A DNA stretch of 64,000 nucleotides, from NCBI RefSeq assembly GCF_020080835.1, contig NC_058163.1, forward strand, positions 13,506,925 to 13,570,924, read 5' to 3'. The DNA comes from Cotesia glomerata. Lineage: Eukaryota; Arthropoda; Insecta; Hymenoptera; Braconidae. Within the stretch, counting starts at the first letter, position 1. Every line of letters begins with the position of its first letter. Both the position numbers and the translations under genes were made by a program. Below are positions 1 through 11,350 of the stretch, one piece after another. The notes under the pieces were generated by a model, which was not told the DNA's origin, searched no databases, and saw only the letters and a program-made list of their open reading frames with translations.

Positions 1-407
1 TACTTTTCGTTTTCACTCTGTATCGACTCACCTTCTTTTTCTTTTGAAAATTTTATAATTTTATACCGGTATGACCTTGAATACTCTTCAAATGATTTTA
101 CTCGCTTCGGCATTTTTATTTCAATTTACTTTAGTTTTCCAATAGTTTTTATTTATTTTTTATTATTATTAATAAATTCGTTATTGAATATTTTTTTTAT
201 TTTAATTTAATTTATTAATTATTTATTTAATTATTTATTTAATGATTCAATCATTTGTTTTTTTCTGTCACGGTTACCGTTGTGTTGATTACAATATTAC
301 CATAGTTACTCTGTTTATTAACATTAAAAATTTATCTCCTAATTAATTATTTATTTAAGTGGTAATCTCGTCTTATTTTTTAATTCGTGTCGATTATTAA
401 AATAATA

Positions 408-3400
408 ATGTCTGTTTGGGCTCTGGTCCTTTGGTGTGGTTCAAAGGAGTGTGATGTTTTGGACTACGATTCTATTAAGTTTAATAAAAATGGTGATGCT
501 TCAGCTAAATGGAAGAACAAATGTTATTCTGTGAAGGTTTTACGTACAAGCGGTAAGTTTACTTATATTATTACGGGATTAATTTAATACATTGCTTCGT
601 TTTTATTCTAATTTATTTATTTTAAGTTTGTTTCTCTGTGATTTCTTTTATTTTATTTCTTCTCTTACTTGATTCTGGGTAGCCGTATAGTTTACAAATC
701 AATTAACTCGTAGTTTTTTCATCTCCGATTACTTTTCTCGTTTTAATTTGATATTAATATTATATTAGAGGATAAGAAGTGGCTGGAATCCCTAGAAGTT
801 GATACTGACGGAAATGTGGCAGTTCCCTATGATTCGAATAACTGTCATAAAAAGCAGAAGCCTGACGATTCAGTTGCTGCTGATCTACAAATTACAAGAA
901 AAGCACTGAAAACCGGCAAATCTCAAGAAGAACATTCGATCACTCGTACCCGCAACATCCTTCAAGATCTCACGACAAAGATCAATCCAAATACTGTAGA
1001 CGATTCAGATAAGGTCAGTATTTTATCAGATCGCGGCTACTCACCAGTCTCAGAAGTGGAAATAGTTAATCGCAATAATGGATCAAGATCACGAGTGGTC
1101 CGGGCTCGAGTTGAATATGACAATCAAAATCAGTTTGTATGTGAAGTTTGTAAAACTCTGCACGAAGGTACAAGTTTTCTATTACTATATTTATTATAAC
1201 TTTGCATTTGTCCTAACGAAAACCATTTTGACCAAGTAATTTATACTTAACCGACCGATAATGAATTCTCTTTTGAATTTTTTAAAATTTTTAAATAATT
1301 TTCTTTCAGATTATAATTTAAAAAATTATTTAAAATATTTCTGTTGAATTCAAAAAAAGTTTTTACTAAAATTTACATTTCAAACTCCATTGTAATTATT
1401 TTAAATTGAATTTTAAACAATTCTTTAAAGTTTTTCTTTTAAAAAAAATTTTTTTAGAGAAATTCTCTTTTTAATTTTTATAAATTTTAAATTAATTCTC
1501 TTCTAAATTTTATGTTAAAAAATTATTGAAAGTTTTTATAAAAATTTCCTTTTTTATTTCTTCAAATTTTATTCGGAAAATTCCTTAAGATTTTTCTTTA
1601 TACAAATTTTTTTTTGAAAAATTCTCTTATAAATTTTTAAAATAATTTTCTTCTACATTTTATGTTAATAAATTATTTAAAATTTTTCTGTTAAATCTAA
1701 AAAAACTTTATAGAAAAATTTCCTTCCTTATTCTTTAAGTTTTTATTTAAATTTCTTAATTTTATTTTTTATTCTTTAAAATTTTTCTCTATAAAAAAAT
1801 TTTTTTAAAAAATTCTCTCTAAAATTTTTTTAAAATTTTGAAATAATCTTCTTCTAAATTTTATGCTGATGAAACATTTTAAATTTTTTTGTTAAATTTA
1901 AAAAAGTATATTAGAAAAATTTCCTTTTTAATTCTTTTAAATTTTATTTTATAAAATTCTTTACAATTATTCTAAAAAAAAAATAAGTTTTTTTCATAAG
2001 CCATTCAAAATTTTGGAAATTAAAAATGGAATAATTTTCAAAGCTATATCTTAAAACAAAAATATTGTTTCATATTAAGATTGTGCCAAAGGAATTCAAT
2101 TGTGTGAAGAATTACGAAGTTTACTTCGTCAAAAATTAAATCAACTTCGCGTTACTCAAACAGTCAACCCGAAGTTACGTCCGTCTTCCCAGTCCTTGAT
2201 TCTATTTCCACAAGATTCTAAATCTGACACCAAAAATTCAAATCAACATCGTGGATTCAAACGCTCCGATAATGCTCGCTCTTCAAATGTATTTCCATCA
2301 ACCGAATCCAGCAACACTTCGAATCAGAAACGTTTTAAGCCGTCTGGTCCTGAAGATTCCGAGAAATTTCCGGTCTCGGATCGTCATAAATTTCCTAAGA
2401 AATTTGAAGATGCAGCTCTAAATTCAATCACTTCCCACTCTCCAAGTCTTGACAAATCACCTCACTCCCAACCGATTTCATCATCAAAAGTATTTCGTTC
2501 GCCTATTACATCAGATAATCAAACGAAAACTTCTCAGGGCTGTGAAAATTCTTTGAACAAAGATCACAATGGATCTCTTGACCGAACTAGCACTCGGGGA
2601 GATAATCCAAAATATGTATGGAATATTTCTTCAGCCAAAAAAGTAAGTTTAAAATATTTTTCTTATCTGTGATTATTGTTCTGGTCAAAATTTTGAAAAC
2701 AGAGAGTTGTATAGTGAAGTACATTAATTTGAAATATGCTATTTTTTAAAAATAAAAGAAATTTTAACAAATTTCATTTAAAAGAACTTTAAAAATAAAA
2801 TAAAAAAATTATTTTATTGAATTGTTGATAACAGAAAGTTTTATATTAATTTTTTGCTATCTTGATATAAGAATTAAGTAATAAAGTAATTTAATTTCGG
2901 AACTTTTGGAGAAAATATTTAAAAATAGAAAAAAAAAACTTTTTGATTAAATTTTTAAAAATAAAGAATTTATTGTTGATTTCTTGCTGTATCTTGACCT
3001 TAGAATTAAAAAAATAACCAAATGATTTTTAATACTTTCTTTTTCAAAAGTTTTTAAGAATGAAAAAAAAAATTTGGTTCAATTTTTAGTAAAAAACTAT
3101 TTAATATTGATTTCTCACTGTCTTGACATACAAATTGAAAAAATGAGTTACTTATTTCAAAAAATTCGATTTAAAAAAATCTTCAAAAAATTTACCAATT
3201 AAAAAAAAAATTTATAATGTTAAAGTTTTGAAAATAGAGAATTTTATTTTGATATCTCACTGTGTCTCGACATAAAAATTAAAAACTGAAATGAATTCGT
3301 TTTGAAAATTTTTCGTTAAATGTAGAAAATTTTGAAAAAATTAAATTTTATAAATTCTAAAAATATAAACGAAAATTTTTAATTAAATTTATAATAACAG

Positions 3401-3882
3401 ATAATTTTATATCTATTTTATACCGTGTTTTGACTGTAGAATTGAGAAATGAAGTAAGATATTTTTAAAAAGTGCATAAAATTTTAACGGATTTCATTTT
3501 GAAAAATTTTAACAAATAAAATAGAATTTTTTTCTTTCAATTTCTGGGAACAGAGAGTTTCATATCAATTTCTCACTGTTTCTTGAGAGAATGGAAAAAA
3601 ATTAAAGCATTTAGGACTAGCGAAAAGTTACAATTACTCATTTGAGAAGTTAATCATTTGTTTTCTTCTTAGAAGGAGTTGCGTCCTGATTCTGACATTT
3701 ACATAAATGAAGTGGATTTAAATTATATCAAAATGAAATTTCGTAAAGATCCTCCTGAAATGGCGCGTCGACTTCTTAAATCGATAATTGGGGAAGACAG
3801 ATTATCAACTATGAGCCGAACTGGTGGAAATGGGTGGCAGCCATTACCCTTAGATGTTAGCCAGACAGTTTACGGTATTTGA
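408..3882 (+). CDS. BEN domain-containing protein, four visible exons (408-552, 769-1167, 2080-2642, 3673-3882)
   Basis: Four open blocks join with conserved phase through consensus introns: donor GGTAAGT after 552, acceptor TTAG before 769, donor GGTACAAG after 1167, acceptor TTAAG before 2080, donor GTAAGT after 2642, acceptor TTCTTAG before 3673. I place the start at ATG 408; upstream in-frame codons are not ATG. Exon 1 is a short module with tryptophans and a KWKNKCYSVKVL stretch like the N-terminus of insect BEN proteins. Exons 2-3 are Ser/Asn-rich and low in complexity. Exon 4 carries the conserved part of a BEN domain (EMARRLLKSIIGEDRLSTMS). BEN proteins bind DNA or chromatin, often as transcriptional repressors; that role is inferred from the family. 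The open frame stops at 3880-3882, but GGTATTT at 3874 could be a donor, and BEN domains usually run about 20 residues further, so a last exon may be missing. Confidence 0.72.
1168..2079 (+). repeat. Degenerate tandem repeat filling BEN-gene intron 2
   Basis: The intron is almost pure A/T. The phrase TTCTAAATTTTATG..AAAAATTATT followed by TTAAAGTTTTT and AGAAAAATTTCCTTTT recurs near 1500, 1655 and 1855 with a period of about 180 bases. No coding signal is seen. Confidence 0.5.
2643..3672 (+). repeat. Degenerate ~130-150 bp tandem repeat filling BEN-gene intron 3
   Basis: A motif reading roughly ACAGAGAGTTTTATATTGATTTCTCACTGT.TCTTGACATAGAATTGA recurs near 2700, 2830, 2960, 3105, 3235, 3400 and 3555, about seven diverged units, ending just before the acceptor of exon 4. 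Near 3607 is TTTAGGACTAGCGAAAAGTTAC, which resembles the inverted-repeat arms at 14490-14550 and 16241-16300. Confidence 0.55.
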
Positions 3883-4600
3883 AAACGTTCCTATAATTTT
3901 TTCTTTTATACACAAAACGAAAAATTCACTTGACTTAACTCTTTGTATTAGAGCAAGAAAAGGGATTTTATGAGAAAAGAAAATTTTGTTCTCATAACCG
4001 AAAAATTTTTCTTAATGTGTATTTTTCAGTTTTTACTTGGTAAAAAAATTGCATGCATGCTAGTATCTCTCTGGATCATTTCAATTTTTGGAGTTTACTC
4101 CTTATGAATCATTTGTCATATTTATGGTCGGGGTATTAATAATTTAGAGGGGTGAAATCAAACGTTAAATGATACTCGTTATTTTGGTCTCACGCTATAC
4201 CGTTTGCCCGTTTCCGGTATCTAAATCAATAATTTCTGAGTAATTCGAGAATTACTTAAGAATCAAATAGTATGTATGAATAAAATTCGTATAATTAAAT
4301 CTACATCAATAAAAAAATATAAATAGAAGTAAAGAACAATATAATTAAAAAATCATGAAAAAATATAATCATAAAAAAAAAATTTCAGTACATTCACAAG
4401 TTCGTAAATAATTAAAACCCGGTATAAATGATTTTCTAAATGCAACAATAGATTTAAATACTATTTAATTTTTTGGTAATTTTGCAAAGAACTCAGAAAT
4501 TAAAAAATCTTTAGAATAAAATAGAAGAAAGTTTTGAAGTCATTTCCAATAGTCATTTACTAGTGGCCACCGAATACATTTTTTATTTAATTATTAAATT
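3883..4600. other. Non-coding AT-rich spacer
   Basis: No supported gene. It may hold the 3' end of the BEN gene: TTTTTCAG ends at 4029, but the sequence after it closes quickly in the frame needed, so I could not place a last exon. Confidence 0.4.
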
Positions 4601-4619
4601 TTAAAAATAATGATGATTC

Positions 4620-5520
4620 ACCAAAAGTAAAACAATCAAATTTTTTCTCTGTCTTTTAGTGTCCAGTCGAGTCTCAGATTTTGATTTAATTGTTAAAAAT
4701 TGAGTTCGTGAGAAAAAAAAGTTTTGATGTAATAAAAAAAAAATAATATTTCTACTCCATCCCTGAGTTTTTGATTGAGTCTTGGGCTCAAGTTTAACTT
4801 GATAAAAAAAACTTTCATTCAATAAAATCCAAAAATAAAAAATTTTAATCCATCTCTGAGTTTCCCGTCAAGTCTTCGGTTTCAGTTTAATTTTTAACTA
4901 AAATTTTGATTTATTGAAAATAAGTGATCAAAATTTCTACACTCTCAGAGACTTTCTAGTCGAGTCTTAGGTTTAAATTCAACTTAACAAAATAATTTTT
5001 ATTAAATATAAGAAAAAATAAAAAATTCTTATCCGGCTGTTCGTGTCCGGCCGAGTCTTGAGCTCCAGTTAAACTTATGAAAATAAATCTGATTCACTGA
5101 GAGTAAGAACATAAAATATTTTCTCCAGTAAACTTTTTGCAGTAAAATTTTTTGCAAAAATTTCATTCAATTAAATAAAAAATAAAAATTTACAATCCAG
5201 CTGTAAGAGTCCGGTTGGGTCTTGGGCTCGAGTTTGAATTTTTAAAATAATATTCATATAATAAAAATAAATAATAGAAATTTTCAATTCAGCTGTAAGG
5301 GTCCGGTAGAGAGTTGGGCATTATTGTTAATTTTGAAAATAATTTTGATTGAATAAAATTTAAAAAATTATAATTTTCTATTCGGCATGAGGATTCGATC
5401 GAGTCTTGTGCTCCAGTTTGATTTCAACAATAATTTTTGTTTGTATGAAAATTCTAAATTATCAAAAAAAAAAAACAAATATTTTCACGCCGTCTTTGAG
5501 TATCTGGTCACATTGGTCTC
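4620..5520. repeat. Diverged ~95-110 bp satellite
   Basis: About nine copies of a unit containing GTCCGGTCGAGTCTTGGGCTC followed by AGTTTAA and an A/T-rich tail with ATTCAATAAAA. Copies start near 4655, 4755, 4860, 4950, 5045, 5205, 5295, 5390 and 5495. Units are too diverged to be recent. The short reverse-strand open frame here is a by-product. Confidence 0.6.
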
Positions 5521-5898
5521 TGCTTCACAGCTCCTAATAATGCTGTAATATGCGGACACGCACTCATACACACAGTCGGCCATGTGCTACCTCACACATC
5601 TATCCATACACTCTTACATACTTAGCTTACGACGACACGCTCAGCACTTTTGCTCGGCTTTGCGAGCTTGCAAGCTGGCTGCCGTATCTTGCTCTCGCAT
5701 TTCCACGGCGTCCCCACTCACTTCTATTTATTCTCATTTCTATTTATTTCTCTTGTAGTGCGCGCCTGATTAGCTATCGTTTTTATTTAATCACTAATTT
5801 TCGAAGGCTTAAAATAATTTTAGACTCAGGAACATTTTGTTCAGATTTTTTTTTTTCTATCGATCCCAACTATCACTTCGAACTGTCACGTATCTCTT
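5521..5898. other. GC-richer unique-looking segment, function unknown
   Basis: Contains CA-rich sequence (CACACACAGTC and similar) and is less AT-biased than its surroundings. The + frame 5550-5948 is open but rich in His, Leu, Tyr and Ser from the simple sequence, and it runs into the end of E copy A, so I do not call it a gene. It is the left flank of E copy A. Confidence 0.3.
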
Positions 5899-5949
5899 CC
5901 CGACTAGAAATTACTTCGGGATTACCCAGAGTATATATCTGGACCTGAT

Positions 5950-6380
5950 TGGGTCCCGAAGAGGCATGCCCAATTGGGAAATCCCTATCAGGGCCTAATT
6001 AGCTCCCAATTGGGCAATCCCAACGTAAAAATAAAAATTTTTATCCAGTTTTTCCCGATAGGGCCCTGCGTGGGACCTAAATGGGAAATCCCAATGCAAA
6101 AATGAGTAGTTTCATTCAGTTTTTCCCAATAGGGCTCTGTGTGGGACCTAAATGGGAAATCCCAACGTAAAATTAAAAAAATTTTATTCGGTTTTTCCCA
6201 ATAGGGTCCTGTGTGGGACCTAAGAGGGATAACCCAACGGAAAATAAAAATAAAATTTCGAAGTTTTCCCAAGTGGGATCGGTGTGGGACTGAAGAGGAT
6301 TTTCCCAACGTAATGTAAATAAGGCATCGATGAGTTTTCCTAACTGGACTCGTAGAAGGACCCAATTGGAATAACCCAAC
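5950..6380. repeat. Subterminal ~65-bp tandem repeats of element E, copy A
   Basis: About five or six units of the type TTTTTCCCAATAGGGCCCTG then TGTGGGACCTAAATGGG and AAATCCCAACGTAAAAAT. The regular period produces an artificial open frame on the reverse strand (5988-6365). The same array recurs at 55400-55900, which makes it a defining part of the element. Confidence 0.75.
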
Positions 6381-6859
6381 CTGAGAGTAGATGCATGAAG
6401 AAATAATTTTTAAATTTAGACAGTCGTTTATTTATATAAAAAATCAATCACCCAAAGATCTGTGAGCTTATATTATTAGCATATATTCATTGTAAATTAA
6501 TTATAAATAAAAATGAAAATTAGTCGTTTAGAAAGTATAGAAAAGAATTAGGGAAAAAATTCATCCAACATTGTTAAATAAAAACTCCAAAATTTAGTTA
6601 AGCTTAATCAAATTTTACATAACTTTATATTTTGAAAAATTTAATTTTAGGAGATTAAAAATACATTGTAAAAAATCGGGATGAATTCGGAGTAAATCTT
6701 AATCCAAATTAAAATTTGATCCCATTACTCGGAGTTTTGGAGTAAAGTAATTAAAGAATTCGCGTACAGAGTGAATCCGGAGGTTTTTTAGCCAAGTTAT
6801 TCCAGATTAATTTGGGATCAATTCCAGATTAAATTCAAGTACGCCACAGAAAAAAAGGT

Positions 6860-7160
6860 TCACTTGAGTCAAGAAAATATTTTTCTTTCTAATTATGTTC
6901 TTGAGCGAAAAAAAATTTTTTTTTGGGCACAAGAAATTTCACTTATTCCAATAAAATTAAGTTTTTTGCTTATTAAAGAAATACGTATCTTGATCCAAGA
7001 AAATTTATTTAAGTCAAGAAAATCTTCTTGTTTTTAGAAAATTCAGCCTCTTGCTCCAAAAAATTTAGTTCTTGATAGAAATAAATTTTCTTATCTTGAG
7101 AAAATTTCTCTCTTGCTCCAAAAAATTAAATATCTCGATAGAAGTAAATTTTCATTAATA
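6860..7160. repeat. Internal short repeats of element E (CTTG..CAAGAAAAT type)
   Basis: The words CTTGAGC, TTGATCCAAGAAAAT and CTTGCTCCAAAAAATT alternate many times and pair with each other as short inverted repeats. The same stretch is in copy C near 56360-56660. A related stretch lies at 27240-27560, outside any recognised copy. Confidence 0.45.
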
Positions 7161-8229
7161 TTTTTATTGATTAACATGTCAAATGGGAAGATCAAATAAT
7201 ATTTAATCATATTTATTTATTCAAAATGTATAATTACATGCTAAAATAATATAAAATGGGTATCAAATATTTAAGAGAAAAATTTTCTCAAGGTGAGAAA
7301 ATTTTTTTCTTAGCTGAATTAGGTGGCGCTGCTTCCCTAAAGTATCTAAAAATCTTAATCAAGTATAAAAATTTATTGTATTAAGTGTTTATGATAAGTT
7401 GAATTAAGAAAAAATTACTTCCCAAGAATAGAATTTTCAAGAAAAATTTTTAATTCGGCCAACACAACTTCGGTCTTCTTTCAGGCACCCGAAAATTTTC
7501 TTGAACCAAGAATTTTGCTCTCCAGACAAGAAATTTTTCTTTCTGTGTAATAAGTTTTTAGACTGAAATACATTTTGATGTTGCTGAAACAAGATTCATA
7601 CTCCGAATTTTTTCTTCTCAGTATAAAAAAAATTTTAATTGAAGATAATTTTTATTATCAGAATTTATGTAAGAATTTAATTTTTGAAAAATATCCAACT
7701 TTTGAGGATTAACATTTGCAAAAGAATTTATATTGTAAAAAAAATTAAACTTTTTTATAATTAAATTTTTATCCATACAATAAAATTTTTAAAAATAACG
7801 CATTTCAAAATAATTTTAATTTTCAAACAAAAATTTTTTGTGTTAGTATAAGGGGGATTCCAAATTAAATCGGACAGTTTTAAGGAATTTTATTTTTTAT
7901 TTTAAAAATTTTTTTACATTTTTCAGTCAAGTTTTTTTTTTTAATTTTTAAATTTTTTATTTAATTTATAAAAAAATACTATTTTCACATAAGTGAAGTA
8001 GGTAAATAAAAAAAAAAACCATTTCTTAAACCTTGAGCGTAACATGAAAAATGTCTCAGTCAACCGATTAAGTTCATGTATACGTTCTGATGGGGAATTC
8101 CCCATTGGGACCTAAGAGGGATTGCCCAATGAGGGCCGCATAGGACTTTGCGTGACATTCCCATGTGGGGTCCCTATTAGGAAACCCAATGAGGGCCCAA
8201 TAGGTCTCACATTAAAATTTCTAGTCGGG

Positions 8230-9465
8230 TTCAGAGACACCCTCTATAAATTTATAAGGCTCGCGAAAGAGCGTCGTTCAAAATTTTTAGTAATATTTGA
8301 ACTTATTGCATGCCTTAAGCGCGAGCGTAGGTATGCTCTACTCTCGCCTAAAAATCGAAATCTAAGTTTGGTCAGGATTAAACTTAAAAAAAAAAATTAA
8401 TTTTCGCGGTAACGCGGGTTAATTTGCATACTGTAATACAGAAAAAACATCAAACTGCGATTTTCAAACAAAATACTGCTGATTAATGGCACAATTTACG
8501 TAAAAATACGTAAAGAAATCAATTTTCCTAAAGAAATGTCGTAAAAATATGTGCACCACTGGGGTAGTAATCTCGATAACTTTTGAAATACATAATTATT
8601 TCACTTCATTATTGTTTCAATAGATCCGTAAATTTGTTGTGAAGAACTGTATTGAAAACCACAACTCAATTAATACGCGTTTATTTATAAATAAAAAAAA
8701 TTTTTCCTGTCGGTCCTGAAAAATTTACATGTCAGGCAGCCATATGTATAAAAAATATAATAAACAGAGTTTGTAAGGGCTTGCGACTTCTAACGGAACA
8801 CGCAAGAGGGCGTTAGTATAGATTACAATGGCATCAACGCTTAAGGCATGCACATTTGGTTTTACCAAACTTTCCCCCTTATATGTGCATGTTATTTCCT
8901 GATTACAAAAAACAATTGTCACTTTGTAGAGTTCTAATCTTATATTCCATCTTTCGTTGACTTTATTTAAAACACAAATAAAAAACTTTGAAAATATTAC
9001 TTTCCCAATGAAAGTCATAAAATTAATTATTTTGTTATTTCGTTTCAATTATTCGTTTTTATCCGTAAAATATAACCAATTAAGTAGAAATTTTGTATTT
9101 AATAATTTGGATAACTTAATAAGAGTTTCAAATGGTACTAAAATCAGAATTTTCACTGAAATAAAATGAAATTAAAAGAATATGTTGGATGATTCATTTT
9201 TTTGCTAGAAAAAAATTTTGTGGCCCTGGAAGTATCTATTCTTTTTATAACCGTTTTAACAATTAATTATAATTAAAAATTATTGATTATTGAATGAATA
9301 ATTAATACATATTTAAAGTCTTGATTCATAAGGAGTAAACACCAATCGTACGTCAGAGCTGACACACACACTTTTTTTTACAAAATAATAATTAATTTTT
9401 CACAAAATATAAAACATCGTAAACGAGTCGAAAAACAAAATGAAGATTCTGAAAGGTACTAGCAA
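8230..9465. other. Non-coding part of the duplication upstream of the S/R/P-rich gene
   Basis: Unique A/T-rich sequence. Short open frames (8957-9169 on + and 8725-9048 on -) are repeated in copy B but have no recognisable domains and no coding bias I trust. At 9440 an ATG opens an 10-codon frame that overlaps the start of the downstream gene; it could be an upstream ORF, or GAAAGGTACTAG there could be a splice donor. Confidence 0.35.
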
Positions 9466-10248
9466 ATGTTGAATTTTTTGAGAAATACTTTGATGAGCTC
9501 AGAGATTAAAAAGTTGAATTTTTTAGAGTATGTTCGTGCAAATTCAAAACCGACCTTAAATCTTGATAAGTTTGAACGAGCTGTAACACAAATGTTTACG
9601 TCAATCCGGCGATCCAACAACGTGCCTTCAAAATCTGTACGAAATTCAGAACGTTCAAAGAAGTCATCAAGCTCAACATCTCAGAAGCTCTCACAGATCC
9701 AGACTCCAAAATCACCTCAACACCGCTCGCAGATCCTGACTCCAAAGTCATCTCAAAGTCAACTGGAGACCCTGACTCCTAAGTCATCTAATCACCGCTC
9801 ACCCATCCTGACTCCAAAGTCACCTGAACGTCAACGCCAGACCCTGACTCCGAAGTCACCTCATCACCGCTCGCAGATTCTGACTCCAAAGCCACCTGAA
9901 CGTGAACGTCAGGCTCGGACTCCGAAATCACCTCATCACCGCTCGCAGATTCTGACTCCAAAGTCACCTGAACGGCAACGTCAGACCCTGACTCCGAAGT
10001 CATCTCATCGCCGCTCGTACATGGTGACTCGAAAACCACCCCATGGTTCCAAGCCGTCACTGCCTTCCTCCAGTCAGTCTCCGTACAATTCTTCTGGGCG
10101 TTCGCACCATCGATCAAAACATCATTCTCCTAATGACCGACAGCTTTATCATCGCTCCAGAAAATCGTCTCATCATCGTTGGTCACGTGACCGATCAAGA
10201 AGTCGTTCAGAATATTCTCGACGTAGTGAAAGCCACCGTAAACGTTAG
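9466..10248 (+). CDS. Ser/Arg/Pro-rich tandem-repeat protein, copy A (260 aa)
   Basis: The frame opens at ATG 9466. About 75 residues are non-repetitive (leucine and serine containing), then a run of 12-residue units alternates between TPKSPHHRSQIL and TPKSPERQRQTL types, then an RS-like tail (SRDRSRSRSEYSRRSESHRKR type). SP/TP sites recur in every unit, so proline-directed kinases could phosphorylate it, and the tail resembles splicing-factor RS domains; both are inferences. I do not recognise the family. Copy B at 50294-51004 is the same gene with one 24-residue unit fewer, so the array length changes while the frame is kept (72-bp steps). It may be a host gene carried on the duplication or a gene of an unrecognised element. 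The reverse strand is also open here because of the repeat. Confidence 0.6.
   Translation: MLNFLRNTLMSSEIKKLNFLEYVRANSKPTLNLDKFERAVTQMFTSIRRSNNVPSKSVRNSERSKKSSSSTSQKLSQIQTPKSPQHRSQILTPKSSQSQLETLTPKSSNHRSPILTPKSPERQRQTLTPKSPHHRSQILTPKPPERERQARTPKSPHHRSQILTPKSPERQRQTLTPKSSHRRSYMVTRKPPHGSKPSLPSSSQSPYNSSGRSHHRSKHHSPNDRQLYHRSRKSSHHRWSRDRSRSRSEYSRRSESHRKR
9690..10030 (+). repeat. Coding minisatellite, 36/72-bp units, copy A
   Basis: Units contain CTGACTCCAAAGTCACCT followed alternately by CATCACCGCTCGCAGATT or GAACGTCAACGCCAGACC. Copy A has one extra 72-bp unit relative to 50520-50780 in copy B. Confidence 0.85.
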
Positions 10249-10390
10249 GGAGTTTCGAGACCAAAATAAGGGTCTTCAAAAAAGTTTGAAATTTTATGTA
10301 TCGATTAATGAGCACTTAATACATTTTCAGTAAAAATTTTAAATCATTCGTCTGTACCGTTTTCAAGAAATAAATTATCAAGGTTGCTCT

Positions 10391-10510
10391 TTATATACGT
10401 AAAAGTATGGAGGGCCGATAATCATAATATGAAATCTTTCATTACCGTACGAATGATATAAAAGATTTCATTCTGTGATTATCTCTCCTCCATACCTTTA
10501 CGTGTATAAG
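10391..10510 (+). other. 120-nt imperfect hairpin (small-RNA precursor-like), copy A
   Basis: The left arm 10391-10439 (TATACGTAAAAGTATGGAGG ... GAAATCTTT) pairs with the right arm 10461-10510 (AAAGATTTCATTCTGTGATT ... CCTTTACGTGTATAAG) across a ~20-nt loop, with most bases paired and a few wobbles or mismatches. It lies about 140 bases past the stop of the S/R/P-rich gene. Copy B has the same hairpin at 51147-51266; the only difference I see is one base in the loop. Size and shape fit a microRNA or short hpRNA precursor, but it could also be a tiny inverted-repeat transposon. Confidence 0.5.
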
Positions 10511-11129
10511 GTGCACTTTAATAATTTATGACTGGAAATTTTAACTGAAGACGTATTAAATGCTTATTAATCTATACAAAAAATTTCAAACATTTGGTAA
10601 TACCACTATTTTGGTCGTGAAAGAATCATTTAAGTTACATCAAATACTATTCAAGATTATGTGAATCAAAATTAATTTATTATTACTGTTGTGATTGCGT
10701 TAATTATATAATGAAAATAAAATAGTTGCATAGATTTGAAAATAACACTCTTCTTTTGAATACCTTAGAATTTTATCCCAATAAGAGTGCTTGTGATTAT
10801 TATTAATTATTTATTCTTCTTTCTTACTCAAAACCCTGCAATATATAGCTGGAATAAAACTAGAAAACTATAAAAATAAACCTGAAGCAATCTTGTTAAA
10901 GGTTTATTTTAAATTTTTCGCAGCTTAAAGAAAATTGGTTGTTTGATAAGTATTTTTGTAAGGTTTGGTTAACATTTTTGTATTGCGGATTATCTGAGTA
11001 TAATATATTGTCAAGAACGAAGCAGATCAATTACAGAACTTCAAAGTAACGTAGCAAAAAGCTAAGTTGCAAGTAAGTGTCGTGAACAACAGTAACTATT
11101 CTGAATTAATGTAAATTAATCAGTCTACA

Positions 11130-11350
11130 CTAGACTCTCGAAAGATTTCCCCTAGATCTTCCACTCACGGATCTTCCAAAGATCTACCACAGATCTTTCG
11201 CTTATGAATCTGCCAAAGATCTTCCAGTAGTCTTTAATGGACTCTCCTGTTTTCTAGACAATTTGTCTCTCCAGGTGGACTTCCATTAGATCTTTTGCAG
11301 ATCTTGTAGCGAAAGATCTGTAGTAGATCTATCATAAATCTATGAGAGAT
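11130..11350. repeat. AGATCT-rich foldback next to the duplication edge, copy A
   Basis: AGATCT occurs eight times in about 180 bases. The segment AGATCTACCACAGATCTTTCGC near 11187 is nearly the reverse complement of GCGAAAGATCTGTAGTAGATC near 11305, giving a foldback of about 140 bases that ends some 20 bases before the duplication breakpoint. Copy B carries it at about 51885-52105. Confidence 0.6.

Larger units (their letters stand above)
5899..8229. mobile_element. Non-autonomous inverted-repeat DNA element E, copy A
   Basis: The left end starts CCCGACTAGAAATTA and the right end finishes AATTTCTAGTCGGG, perfect terminal inverted repeats of about 14 bp. Just inside both ends are repeated ATTGGG...AATCCC blocks in opposite orientation (5950-6380 and 8090-8215). 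The 2.3-kb interior is A/T-rich with no transposase. Two more copies lie at 33549-34692 and 55348-62283. Compared with them, copy A lacks about 215 bases between TATACG and TTCTGATGGG near 8094, the part that holds a tRNA-like sequence. I saw no clear target-site duplication, so the superfamily is open. Confidence 0.7.

Noticed and set aside
5988..6365. Reverse-strand 125-codon frame with repeated GPTQGPIGKNW-like words
   Set aside because: It is a translation of the ~65-bp subterminal repeat of element E.
8122..8400. 92-codon frame repeated identically at 34585-34863
   Set aside because: It runs across the right end of element E into the flank; identity reflects the segmental duplication, not selection.
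9440..9472. Ten-codon upstream ORF before the S/R/P-rich gene
   Set aside because: Too short to call as a gene; noted as a possible upstream ORF or splice donor.
9788..10117. Reverse-strand frame of acidic Ser/Glu repeats
   Set aside because: It is the antisense shadow of the coding minisatellite; length differs between copies in step with the repeat.
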